Positions 1 to 11,900 of a stretch of DNA of 64,000 nucleotides are shown piece by piece. The number at the start of each line of letters is the position of its first letter. Within the stretch, counting starts at the first letter, position 1. The notes under the pieces are model-generated. The model saw only the letters and a program-made list of their open reading frames with translations. It was not told the DNA's origin and did not search any database. The stretch is taken from assembly GCA_029339195.1 (NCBI GenBank), contig JAPTJF010000049.1, positions 159,659-223,658 on the forward strand. The letters run 5' to 3'. Both the position numbers and the translations under genes were made by a program. The stretch comes from Micractinium sp. NFX-FRZ. Lineage: Eukaryota; Chlorophyta; Trebouxiophyceae; Chlorellales; Chlorellaceae.

Positions 1-258
1 CGCACGCTGCGCAGGTGGGCCACGTCAGCACAGCATGGCGTGGGGCGGCAGGCAGCCCTGCTTGTGCACATTGCATTGCCAGCCAGGGGTGCTCCTGTCC
101 CTCCCTCCCCTCGAGGGAAGCTTCTCCGCGGACGCAGCATCTCAGTTGCGGGGCGGGACCTGCTTGTAAGCACCCTGCACCGACAGCCTTGCAAGTCTAG
201 TGAGGAGTCTGGTGAACCCTTTGTTTCCTCCTCTGCCTGCTGCCGCCCCTGCCCGCAG

Positions 259-3200
259 CATCTGCTTTGAGGATCTGGACCTGAACCGGCCGGAGTTTGG
301 CGGCCTGTCCTCTGACGCACGCGCATTCATCCAGTACCTGCTGGTGAAGGACCCGCTCAAGGTGGGGGAGAGAGGGAGGGGGAAACAAGGGGGGCACGCT
401 GCACGGAAAGAGGTGGGAAGAGGGACGGGAGACACAAGGGCGTACGCCATGCACGCTCAGCCCAGTTGCGTTTTCTTGGCGTTGGCAAGGGACAGTCAAG
501 GGCGGTGGGAAGGAGAGGGTGCACGCCCAGCACTGCCAGAAGCCTTCCCTTGTTTGGCAAGGGATAGGCAAGGGGGCGCGTGCAGTGCGGTGCCGGATTT
601 TGCTTGATTGATGCATGGCAGAGGCTGCACGCTGTGGTGGCGGCACGCCTGTGCAGTGAACGAGCTGCTGCCCTCGCTGGGGCTGTCTTTTTGCTCTTGC
701 CCCATGATGCATGCTGAGCCCAGCCATCTCACCTCCTTGAATCCACCTCCCGCCCGCCACCTCCCGCCTCGCTGCCTGCGTGCAGCGGCCCAGCGCCGCG
801 GATGCGCTGCGCCACCCCTTCCTGCGGGGCGGGCCAGAGGACCGGGCTGCCGGCAAGCCGCTGGACCAGACGGTCGTGCAGCGCATACAGGTGGGCCCTC
901 ATCCCTGCAATGAAGCAGTCCACACTGATCTGACTTTTGTGAGCAATGGACCAGGCAGTAGTCCAGAGCATACAGGTGACGGCTGCACGGGCAGTGCTGC
1001 TTGCCCGGCACCCAAGCTCCTGCCCACCTGTGCGTGGCCCCTTTGGATGCCTCACACCATGCCTTCTGCCCAGGCAGGCCACCTTGCTGGATGGTGACAT
1101 TGTCCAGCAAGGACCTTGCAAAGCCCCCGGGGCATCGGTCTGCCACCAGCCCAACCGTGACGGCCTCACAACGCCACCATTCATTCTCCCCTTGCCCCAA
1201 CCCTCTGTCATCCAGCCCGCCCCCCTGCCCTCTTACTCGTCCAACCCTTCCCTGCCCCGTCCCGCCTGCAGCGCTTTGCCCAGAGCTCCCTCTTCAAGCG
1301 CACAGTGCTGGAGCACATTGCCGCCGACCTGCTGCGCATGCACTTTGCGCCAGAGCCCTCAACGCACGGCGGCAAAGGTGGGCGCGGTCAGGAAGGTGGC
1401 AGCTCTCGTCGCCAGCTGTTGGTGGAGCTGACCTTCGGTGGCCTTTATTGCACTGCATCATTGTCGTCCAGAATATCTTGTAGGCTTACCTCATGCTCTC
1501 CGCAATGCCTGCAGTGTTCCGCGACAGAAGCGTGCGTGGCGGCAAGGCCTTTGCGGCGGCAGCGGCAGAGCGCAGCGTGCACGGCGGGCGGGAGGGCAGC
1601 GTGCGGGGTGACAAGAGCTTCAGGGGGCTGGCATCTGCGGCACTGGCGGCGGTGCGGGGCGACCGCAGCGCGCAGGGCGCCGACCGCAGCATGCACGGCG
1701 GGGACCGCAGCGCACGGGGCATGCGAGAGGGCAGCACACGGGGCATGCGGGAGGGCAGCACACGTGGCATGCGAGAGGGCAGCGTGCTCGGCGGCGACAA
1801 GCAGAGCTTGAAGGGCATGACTCTGGCAGCGCTGGCGTCCATGCGCGACCGCAGCGTGCATGGCGGGGACCGCAGCACGCGTGGCGGCGACCGCAGCACG
1901 CGCGGCGGCGAGCGCAGCGCGCGCGGCGGGCAGGGGGGCAGCGCGCACAGCGGGAGGGAGGGCGGCATGCGGCGTGAAGGCAGCATACGCGCCCTTGACA
2001 TGCTCACACGTGCCGGCTCGACACAGATGGACCCCAGCGTGCGCAGCGCGACCATGTTCCTGCCCATCGCCACCCCCTACTCGCACCGCCTGGCCCAGCT
2101 CTTTGACCAGCTGCAGCTGCAGCCGGGTGAGGGGCGGGGCAGGGCAGGGTGACGTGCATTGGGGCAATGATGCTGCACACTGGGCACCCCAACTGAAGCT
2201 GAAGCTGATGCTTGCTTGCTGGCCCAGTCACCTGCCTGCCTGCCCTGCCTGCCCTCCTGCTTGCCTGCCTGCCTGCCTGCCTGCCAGCCTGCCCGATCTG
2301 CCCGACCTGCTCGTCTGCCGTGGCTCTGCAGGCCAGAAGATGGATCGCGCCCAGCTGCAGAAGGGGCTCCACAAGATTGGGTACAAGCTGCAAGAGGTGG
2401 GTCAGGGGTGAGGGGTGAGGGAACCCTCCATGGGTGGGCAAGGGGCACCCCATACCCTTGGTGCGCCCTCAAGGGGGGTGCAGGGCTGAGGGGCACCGCT
2501 GCGACCCCGTCGTGCAGAGCAGAGGCTTAGGTGAAGGGCGTTGGGGTTGGATACTTGCCCGCTGCCCCTTTCTTAACCCCGCCTTGCTCCACCCTGGGTG
2601 CAGGCGGAGGTTGGGGAGCTGTTTGGCATGGTGAATGCGCAGCACCGGGGGGTGATCTCCACTCATTCAACCTGTTATCATTTTCCTACATTTCCCCTCC
2701 TGCACAGGCGGAGGTTGAGGAGCTGTTTGGCGTGGTGGATGTGGAGCACCGGGGGGAGATCAGCCGGGAGGAGCTGGCGGCGGGGCTGATCGACTGGAAG
2801 GCGTTCCAGGACACGTACAAGGACCGCTGGCTGGAGGCTGCACGCAGGGCGTTTGCTGAGCTGGATGCGGGTACGGCAGGGAGCCTACTGGCTTGGGTGC
2901 CCCGGGGAGCGCTCGTTCTTCGTCCCACAATCCCGGCCAGCAATGCACCCGTCTCCTTGCTGCCTTCCTCAACCAGTGGTGTTGGGATTCGCTGGCCTTA
3001 TCCTTCATCCCCGCTCTTTTGTTTTTGATGCAGGCGGGACCGGCCAGCTCAGCTCCAAAGAGATTGCGGCAGCGTTTGGCAGCCACCTGCAGGTGAGGAG
3101 GGAGGGGTGGCCCCACCCCGCCGCCCTGCCGCAGGCCCAAGAGATGGACCTGCCCTTGTGCGTCCATACACCTACCTTTGGCGCGGACGCACCATTGCCG

Positions 3201-4087
3201 GGACCTCAATGCCTCAGCAAAGCGCTAGTCAGCAATCAATCAGTCCAAGGGGCGCGCCCTCCCCATCACGTGCAGGCATACGAGGTGGATGCTGCGGTGC
3301 ACCAGGCGCTGCTGGAGGCGACAGGGGGCCTCCCCGCTGCGCGCGCCACGGCCGGGGCGGCCGCCGGCGAGGTGATTTTTGAGGCGGGCGGCGGCGGCGG
3401 CGGTGGGCACGACCCGCGCATCAGTTTCGACAACTTCCTCTGCCTGCTGCGCTACCCAAGCTCGGGGCTGGATGAGCTGGACCTGGACAAATTCGACGGC
3501 AGGTGGGCCCACATACCTACAATGAATGACCGTGTGGTTTGCAGGGTCTGGCGAGGTGGGTGGCCGGTGGGGCGGGGCGAGGGCTGCACATGGGCAAGGT
3601 TGGCAGCAGGTGGGTTGCACCGCTGTTGTGGCTCGGTGCAGCGTGCAGCGGCTGGCGAGGTGGGTGGCCGGTGGGGTGGGGCTCAGGGCAGTGTGGGCTG
3701 GATGATGGTGCGTCTGCACTGGTTTGGTGGCAGGTGGGTTGGGCCGATGTTCTCACTGGTTGCAGATTGTTGGGGTTGGATGAGCTGGACCTGGACAAAT
3801 TTGACGGCAGGTGGGCTCAGACACTGCTGAAGGCAGCTGCCGCGTGAGCACTGGCGGGTTCACCGGGGCGGCATGTGTGATGATGCGCTGTGGCCTGCCC
3901 AGCCCCCGCGCCCAGGGTGTGCCACCTGCCATCCTCACACCACAACGCGCCCCTCCTGCCATGCTGTGCTGTGCTGCGCTGCAGGTTGAGCAACCACACG
4001 TCGCGCCAGGTGACGATGTGGGCGGATGACCTCCCGCCAGTGAAGCAGCAGCAGCAGCAGGGTGGAGGGTGCTGCACCATCAGCTGA
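259..4087 (+). CDS. Calcium-dependent protein kinase (CDPK)-like, 5' part outside window
   Basis: Visible exons: 259-361, 786-890, 1272-1377, 1515-2126, 2332-2396, 2708-2870, 3034-3092, 3276-3502, 3985-4087, joined in one frame (about 514 aa; the catalytic lobe lies left of the window). The first two exons hold the end of a Ser/Thr kinase domain (KDPLK, then RPSAADALRHPFL). An alpha-helical junction follows, then a ~200-residue Arg/Ser/Gly repeat insert, then EF-hands. Loop DVEHRGEISREE has D1, E3, G6, I8 and E12; loop DAGGTGQLSSKE is also well formed. A kinase-to-EF-hand order is the CDPK plan, so a Ca2+-activated Ser/Thr kinase is inferred. The protein ends QQQQQGGGCCTIS, a possible prenylation box. 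The insert is unusual for CDPKs and could be partly mis-modelled, although 600 nt stay open. Two introns hold partial copies of neighbouring exons. Confidence 0.8.
1530..2030 (+). repeat. Coding low-complexity repeat (DRSxxGG / GMREGST units) in the CDPK
   Basis: Inside the fourth visible exon, units such as DRSVHGGDRS, GMREGSTR and RGGDRSTR recur about 20 times. At DNA level they appear as gcatgcgggagggcagcac and cggcgaccgcagcacg copies. The stretch is rich in Arg, Ser and Gly, uncharged-acid poor and probably disordered. Its role is unknown; Arg-x-x-Ser patterns would be plausible kinase substrates. Confidence 0.7.
2604..2657 (+). repeat. Intronic decayed copy of the 5' end of a CDPK exon
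   Basis: The segment repeats the start of the exon at 2708 (acceptor cag plus the AEVEELFGVV coding stretch) with a few substitutions: AEVGELFGMV instead of AEVEELFGVV. It lies 104 bp upstream inside the intron. The frame runs on into intron sequence with no good donor at the matching place, so I read it as a non-functional duplicate. Confidence 0.75.
3772..3815 (+). repeat. Intronic copy of the 3' end of a CDPK exon plus donor
   Basis: The coding end GLDELDLDKFDGR at 3463-3502, with its ag|gtgggc donor, is repeated almost exactly 309 bp downstream (LLGLDELDLDKFDGR). The intervening intron itself contains two related ~45-bp blocks around 3545 and 3655. Splicing from either donor to 3985 gives the same junction codon (AGG), so an alternative transcript is conceivable. 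Confidence 0.75.
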
Positions 4088-4890
4088 CGCGACTGAGCCA
4101 ACCTGAAATGACTGAGGGGGTGTCCCACGTTGGCCAATTTTTGCCACCCTCTTCTCCTTGCACCCTGACTTTGTATTGGTATTAAACCGCTCACTGCCCA
4201 CCCATCTGCGCCAAGGGCTGCCGCCTTCACCCGCCCATCTCCCTGCCGCTCTCCTCAATCCTTCGGTGGAACAGGCACGGCTGACCCGACTCGACTGAAA
4301 TCGCGAAAAGCTGCTGTCACCTTGCTCTCATCTCGCGCCAGCCTGCAACTGATCCGTTCCTTGCTCAACCCCACTTCAGTCACTCTTATCTTCACAGCAT
4401 CAGCGCTGCAGCACTACATCAGGAGGTAGATGAGCGAGGATGGTATGGCAAGAGGGGACAAAGAATGCGGGAGGCTTCATACTTTACAAATGCGGTGGCA
4501 GGACGGCTGGGGGCATGCAGCGCCAAGGGCAGACGGTATGCGAAATAAGCAGGGGAAGGGCTATTAGAGATGCAAGCAGGGTGGGACAAGCGGAAAGGCT
4601 GCAAGGGAGGTATTGCGGCACTGCACTAGGCATCAGGCCAGAGGAGTATCGAATGAAAGAAGTGGGGTGACTCTAGAGCTGTTCAAGCAAAGGGGTTAAC
4701 GGTAAACGCCGGCCCAGAGGAGGCTGGCTGCTGTCTTGCCACCAGCTTGCAAGGAATCCTTGCCAGAGGAGGGGCAGGCGCAGGCAGAGGATAGACAAGA
4801 CACCCTCTGCCCACCGCCGCCTGCCGCTGCCCAGCAAGCGGAGCGGTTGGCGGGGTGCGCGGCTTGAGTGGTTTGCCGCCGAGCACTCCA
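4088..4890. other. Convergent intergenic region, no gene seen
   Basis: This stretch lies between the CDPK stop and the urea-carboxylase stop and should hold both 3' UTRs. It is less GC-rich than the flanks. A TGTAA motif on the minus strand at 4483-4487 could be the urea-carboxylase polyadenylation signal, as TGTAA serves in green algae. No coding similarity was found. Confidence 0.5.
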
Positions 4891-5931
4891 TCAGGCCTCG
4901 ATGAGGCACAGGGCGGTGCCCTGGTGCACCATGTCCCCCTGCACCGCCCGGATGTGGGTCACCTTGCCGTCGGCGGGCGCCAGCACAGCATACTCCATCT
5001 TCATCGCCTCCAGCACAACCTGCAGCCACAAGTTGAGGCAGGTTGCAGTGGAACACAGTGAGAGGCCGATCAAGGCTGGGTGGGGGGTGGTGGCGCCAGC
5101 ACAGCATGCTCTATCTTCATCGCGTCCAGGACGACATGCAGTTAGAGTCGCATTGCAGTAGACCATGGGAAGGGGTCGGCCAATGGCAGGGGTGGGGGCT
5201 AGCTGCAGCAGTATGCCCGACGCATCACATGGCACCTTCCCAGCCAACCGGCGGCAGTATCAACGCTTGCTGGCCCGTGCCCCGACTCACCAGTGTGTCC
5301 CCTGCCTTCACCTCCGCGCCCACCTCCACCTTCACCTCCCACACGGTGCCTGCACGCGGGGGGCGGGTGGGCACAGCATGTTCAGCCTGAGGCGGGCGTG
5401 GCATGCGCGGTGGCGGCACAGCTTGGAAGGGCAGGGGCTTCTGAGAAAGACAGAGATGCCCACAACAGTGCCCTTCAGCAGCCCCCATCCCCCGCCTCTG
5501 CATGCCCTGCCAACAGCAACACCTGCCGGCCGGCCACCCCCACCCCCCTTTTGCCCGATTCAAGCCCATCGCCCCCCCGTCTGCCAACACATTGCCGCCC
5601 ACGCGCGGCAGCTCATGGTCACTCACCGGTGACCGCGGCGGACACGACAGTGCCCTCCAGGCCGGCATACGGCGTCTCATCGTCCTCTCCCATGTCCAGC
5701 CGCACCGCGGCAGAGGGCTGCAGCACAGAGGGCAGGGGCGGCGGGCAAGCAGGGATGAGCAGGGTGGGTGGGCTGCCAGCGAGCGAAGGGGGAGGTAGGA
5801 TGGGGCGCTGGCAGCGAGCGAGGAGGAGGTATGGTGGGGGCGGGGCAAGAAGGTGGCAGCGGGCAGAGCTGCTGGTGGGTGTGTGGGGGGGCCCAAGCGG
5901 GCCGACTGCACATGGCCAGCTCCACAGAAGG

Positions 5932-5973
<42 letters not shown>

Positions 5974-8900
5974 CAGAAGGGCCTCCCAAGAGTCCCATTC
6001 TGACAGAGGAGGGGCAGGGTTGCAGCCTCCGCTCCACCCCACCCCCACTTGGTAGCGTGACCGCCGACTCAATGCCACCACGGCTTTGCTTGTCACACGT
6101 GGCAACCCAATCCCAGGCTGCTGCCCACCTGGCTCTCCATCGTCGCCTTGTCAGCGTCCATCTTGGCCAGCATCTCGGCATCCAGCGCCGTCTGCTCGGC
6201 AATGGCCACCTTCTGGCGCTGCCGCAGCTCCTCGTATTGCGGCGCCACGCTGGCCATGAACTGCGGCGCCAGGGTGGCAGGGGGACAGGTGGCGTTAGGG
6301 CGGGTGGGGGCACGGGGGTGGCGGTGAGGGGCGCGGGTGGCGGAAGCAGAGGGCGGATGTGAGGCGGCCCCGCAGCGCAGCAGACTGGGGGAGGCCGGCA
6401 GACCAGGCCTGGGACTTGACAGTGAGGGGCGCACGCACGGCATGTGATGCGCGCCCCAGGCGCACACGGATTGCGCCCTTGCTGCACAAGTGTGTGCACT
6501 GCACACCCACCCTGCAGCTCACCTCATTGTACTGGTGAACATCAAAGGTTGCGTCCTCAATGCGGATCTGCAGCCGCCCGTTCCTGCAGGGGAAGGAAAA
6601 GGCAGGCAGGCGGGGGCGGGAGCGCGGCGGCAGCACGGCTGGCGTCAGGACGCGCGCTGAGGAGCTTGGCACGAAGGTGCTGCCAGGCTGTGGGGGTGCA
6701 TCGGTGCGCTGCTACCCCCCGCCATCGGGCCCTTGCCCAGATGGCAGCCCCTCCAGCTGTGCTGCAGCCCCGCTGGCATGGCACAAACGAAAGCCTGCCC
6801 CAGGCTGGTGCTCACTTGAAGTCGGTGCGCATCGTCTCCAGCTCGTCCTCGGACACCTCGAAGTACTTGACCTGCACGACAGGGGGAGGGGAGAGAAGAG
6901 CGGTTGGGAATACAGAGGGAGATGGGGCATGTACCGACGAAGCGCGAGCAGATGCAGCGGCAGGGCAGGCCAGGTGCGTGAGTCAGGACAGGCGGATTGA
7001 AGGCAGGCGAAGCGAGGAGGCACGGCCAGCACCGGAGACCACAGATGGAGCTGGTCCCCTGACACCCGCTGCAGCCCAGCCGCCTGCCATGCCCCTGCCC
7101 CACTGCCCCTCCCCCCGAAGCTGACCTGGTCAAAGTTGCGCAGCAGCCAGGGCTTGCCGGGCTGGAAGGGGCCGGTGCGCGTGAAGGGGTTCCAGATGGG
7201 CAGGGTGCGCCCAATGAGCTGGTAGCCGCCGGGGGAGTTCATGGGGTACTGCATGGGGTGTCGGGGCAGCACAGGGGTGGGGCGGGGATGAGATAATAGG
7301 CACAACGGCCAGGCGGGCATTGGGGGTGGCAGAGGGGCAAGGTTGAGCGGGCTGCGGATGCGTGTGCACAGAGGTGGCGTTGAGCTTTGAGGAACGAACT
7401 GGGCAATGGAAAGCAGAAAACAGATAGCACTGGCCCCAGGCAATGGCTTGCCGGGGCTGCTGCAGTGGCAGCTGGGCTTCCAGGCAGGCTGGCAGGCAGG
7501 CGGGCGCAGCAGGCACTCACGATGCACATGTATGCGCCGCCGATGCCCACGCTGCCTGCACGCATGGCAGCAATGATATGATCGTCATCATCAGGCATGG
7601 CAGCTCAGCGCCAGCAGCGCTCACGACACAGAAGCAGGGCGCTAGCAGGCCTCATCAGTTCGCCCCACTTGGTAGTACTGTTCACCCTCGCATGTGATCA
7701 TCAGAGTGCACACAGGACCACCCGACACCTCACCTCCTCCCCAGCTACCCCGCTGCCCAGCTCGCCATCGCACCCTTTTTCCCGCCCACCCAAACAAGCG
7801 GCGCTCACCCTCGGGCGTGAAGGTGCGCGCCGGGTTGTACTTGGGCACCACCAGGCGGTGGCGGGGGTCCACGGGCACGGCACAGGGCGCTCCCAGGTAG
7901 ACATCACCCAGGCCCATGACCATGTAGGAGGCGTCAAAGACCACCTTGCGCACAGCATCCACGGGGTCGCCCTCCAGGCCTGCAGGGGCAGCACAGCATG
8001 ACCACAGCGTGAGCACAGCATGAGCACGGCGGCACAGAGTATGTACAAGGCACCAAAGTCGACCGTGCACACTTCCTCGATTGGATCTTGCAGGTGGCCG
8101 CACAGCACAGGGGAGGCGTGTGGGGGAGCGGTTCAGCCTTCCCTGCCATGCGTCGCCCGCTAGAGCCGTTCGCACCCCGCCCACCGTCCCCCCCGTTACC
8201 CCCGCCCCCGCCCACCCACCGTTGTTGGCTGCCACAAACTTGACGTTGGAGGGGAGGTAGGGCGCCTCGGAGCGCACGCTGCGCATATACCTGCGGGGAG
8301 CACCGCCATGTGCACACGGGTTTAGGGCTCAGGGTTCACCCAAAAACCATTAGAAAACGTTCTTCGTAGCTGCGCAGGCACACATGGGGAGTCCAGCCCA
8401 GGGCAGCGTGGGCCGGGGGAGGCCGACGGAGGGTGGGTGGTTGAAACCCTCCCTTCTACCCCCGCTGCGCGCCTGGCAGGAGCCACGTCAAGCGCTCGAG
8501 CCAACCCCTGTCCTAGCCCTTGCCACCCGTCCTGTGTGTCGATAGCGATGCGCCCATGCCCCACTGCCCTTGCACACTCCCGCCCTCGCCCCGTTCCCGC
8601 CCCTCCCCAGCCCTTGCACACATGAAACAAGCAAGCCCCGCCACCCACCTGTTGATGGCGTCGTGTGTCCACTTGTCGTCAAATGCCAGGGGCAGGTGGA
8701 TGACGCGATAGGGCAGCTTCATGTGGTCGGCAGACTCCATCGTGGCCTCCGCCTCCTCAATCACCTGCGGGGGAGGTGGAGGTGGAAAGTAGGTGGGTGG
8801 CGGGTGGTGAGGGGTGAGGGGTGGGATGTCTTAGGCCGTCAGGCTGTGCAGGCCTCTCGGTGCACATCATTTCGAATGCTGCGCTTGCCTGGAGCAGCTT

Positions 8901-11900
8901 GGAGAGGGGCAGGCGGCGCTGGTCGTACTCGATCATCACGCTGCGCACGCCGGGGCTGGTCTCAATGAGGCCGTCAATTCCCTTGGCAGCCAGGTACTGC
9001 TCAATCTCGTGCACCCTGCAGGCGGCAGGGAGGGTTGGCCGGTGGTCAATTTGAGCCGATGGTCTGCCAGACTTAAGTGTTTGTGTAATGCGCCGAGCTG
9101 GCGCTCCAACACAGCATGCCCCGTCAGGCTGTCCCACTCGCCACCCATTCATTCACCCTTGCCCCATGACCAACACTTGCCACGCATGTTGAGGCCCAGC
9201 TCGAAAAGGCCCCCTTCACGCCCATCGTATCACACGCCTTTCCCTCAATCGCGCACCCGCCCAATCAAAGCAGATGCCCTCCCCGCCAGCTCACCTGATC
9301 CGCAGATTGTTTTTTGCGGATTTTTGCGGATTTATGCGGCCGCTCCCACTTCCCACCTAGCCGCCCGCCACTCATCTGACCACGGCTTCCCTCTCACATC
9401 ACCCCCGCCAGCTCACCTGATGCGCAGGTTGATGTCCAGCTCCATGCGGCCATACTCCAGGAACACGTAGCGGTCGCCCGCCAAGCGCACCTGCACAGGG
9501 ACAGAACGGGACCATGCCAGGCACGGGGTGTCGGTCCTTGCCCGGCAGAAGGGCACCATGCCAGGCGCGGGGTGAACGCTTGCCCGCCCCCCCGCCCCAT
9601 GGGGCAGAGCTGCCTTCCCCTTCACTCGGCTCCCACTCACGCCAGTGCTCGTGCTCAGGCAAGGGCTGCTGCTGGGGGTCAGAAATGGACAGGACGCACC
9701 TTGGCGCCCGGGTGCTTGCCCTCCACGGCGGGCACCACCTTGAGGACCGCCTCGGTGGGGGGGACCTCGGGAACGTCCACCTGCGGGGGCGGGAGGGGTG
9801 GGAGGGAGAGGATGCATGGGAGAGCGAGTCATGGGTTTGGCAGGGCAGGAAGAGTTCAGAGTGCCGCAGGGCAGCGGGCAGCAGTCCGCAGACATCAACC
9901 CCCCCCACAGCAGCAGCAGCAGCTGCATGTTGGTGCCCCCCCGTCCCGCCCCGCCCCGCCCCGCCCTGCACCAGCCGGCTGCCCCCCACCTTGTACGCCG
10001 CCATGTCGGCCACAGCGGCCTCAGCGCTCAGCGTGCCGCGCGCCACCTGGCACAGCAGCGCCACCTGGTGGTCCACCTGGAACCGCTCGATGTAGGCCTG
10101 CGGGGCGGCACGTGCACAAGCAGGCGGGCGTGGTTTAGTGGGCATGTTTTGGTGGGCAGCCACCATGTCTGGCAGAGAGCAGAGGGCACCTGGCACCAGT
10201 TGCCTGGCCCACCCCACCCCGCCTTGCTACCCCCTCTGCTTGGCCGCAATGCACGCCCAACCCACCGCGCCCACTGTATCCATCCCACCACAGCACGCAC
10301 AGCACGCACAGCACGCCACCCCCACCCGCACTCACCTCCTCCACCGTCAGCTGCTTGAAGCACACGGCGTCCCCGGGCCGGACCTGCCCCATCTTCCACA
10401 GCTCGGTGGTGGTGATGGTGGCGGGGCAGACAAAGCCTCCCAGGGAGGGGCCGTCCACCATGAGCACCACAGGCATGTCTCCAGTGAAGTTGATGGTGCC
10501 TGGAGGGGGAGGGGGGCGGCAGAAAGGGTGGCGTGTGTTGGTCGGTTGGCAATGCGCAAGAGCATGCGCTGCATGGTGCCTGGGGGCAGGGGGAGGGGGG
10601 GAGGGCAGGGGGGGCGGGGAAAGCAAACAGGTGGCGTGGGTTAACTGGTTGGTCATGCGTGAGGAGAAGCAAAGTTGATGGTGTCTGGGGGAGGAGGAAG
10701 GGAAGGAGGTGGGGGAGGTTGGTGGAGGGGCGGCAGAAGGAGGGTGGTGTGGGTTGGTCGGTTGGCAGGGTGCAGGAGCACGCAAAGGTGAATGGTTGCC
10801 GGGCGGCGCCAGGGCAGGAACAGTGGGGCGGGGCGGGCAGGGCAGCGCTTGGGTGCGGCCTCGCCAGGGCTGCGCTCTGCCAAGCCCTCCCCATGCTCCG
10901 CTGCGCGCGTGCTTGCACGGTGCCAGAATGGCGGGGGCTGGCGCTCACCCAGCGCGTACACGTGGTCGTGCACGTTGGAGGGGTGGCTGCCGCCCTCCCC
11001 GCCGTCGGCGCGCGCAAACTTGGGGCGGGGGCCCTCCATGCGGATGCCCAACCGGTTGCTGCGGGAGCAGGGGCAGGTTGGGAAGAGGGAGCAGGTGAGC
11101 ACGGGGGGTAAGGTAACCGGGTGGGAGGGGGTACGCAGGAGACGGAGCGGCGGGAGGCGCTGCCGCAGACGGGCGCAGCCGCAGTCCGTGGCGTGCCTCT
11201 GGAGCCACCCAGCGTGGCACAGCATGCTGCGCCGTGCTGCGCCGTGCTGCGCCGCGCCTTGCTGAGCTGTGCTGTGACATGCAACCAACACCTGGCGCCT
11301 GGCGCGTGCAGTGCTGGGCCCTTCCCTCCCCCCTCACGAGTTGTGGTGGATCTTGTAGGGCGTGGACAGCAGGGTCTGGATGTCCTCGGTGGTGAAGTAG
11401 TCTGGGTCGGCCTGGGGGCCTGCAGGGGGCAGGGGGGAGACTTGCTGAGCTAAAGGGGGCCGGCGGGAGGGCAGGAAGAGTGGTGCGCAGGCATGTGCGG
11501 GGGGCGGTGCCGGCGGTGGGTGGCGGGCGTTTGTTCGGGGGCTGACGCGCGCGAGGCGCTGACGACGGAAGGGTGTGCATTGCCGGGGAGCAGAGCGCTG
11601 GGCTGCAGGCAGCAGCTGCAGCCCAGCCGGCAAGGCAATACGGGGCAGGAGGGGACACCCTGGGCTGGCCCCAGCATGCCAGGCAGGTGTACTAGAAGGG
11701 GGCACATGGCACCCCACAGATGAGGCCACCTGGCCTCAGTCCGATCCTGGCGGCTTTGCCCAGTACTGCATGCCCCCATGCATGGGGTCACCCCAGGAGC
11801 TCACTGACCCTGGGCTGCCCATCCCAATACACTGCGTGCAGCCCAGCCACCTGCCAAGCCCACTGGCCTGCGCCAAGCGCCCCCCGCTCTCCTGGTCCCG

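Noticed and set aside
142..886. Long minus-strand open frames over the first kilobase
   Set aside because: They mirror the CDPK exons and introns on the other strand and encode low-complexity Cys/Pro/Arg-rich sequence without homology.
2212..2300. CCTG/TGCC-rich stretch considered as a mobile element or structured array
   Set aside because: It is a simple tetranucleotide expansion in an intron with no flanking duplication or open frame.
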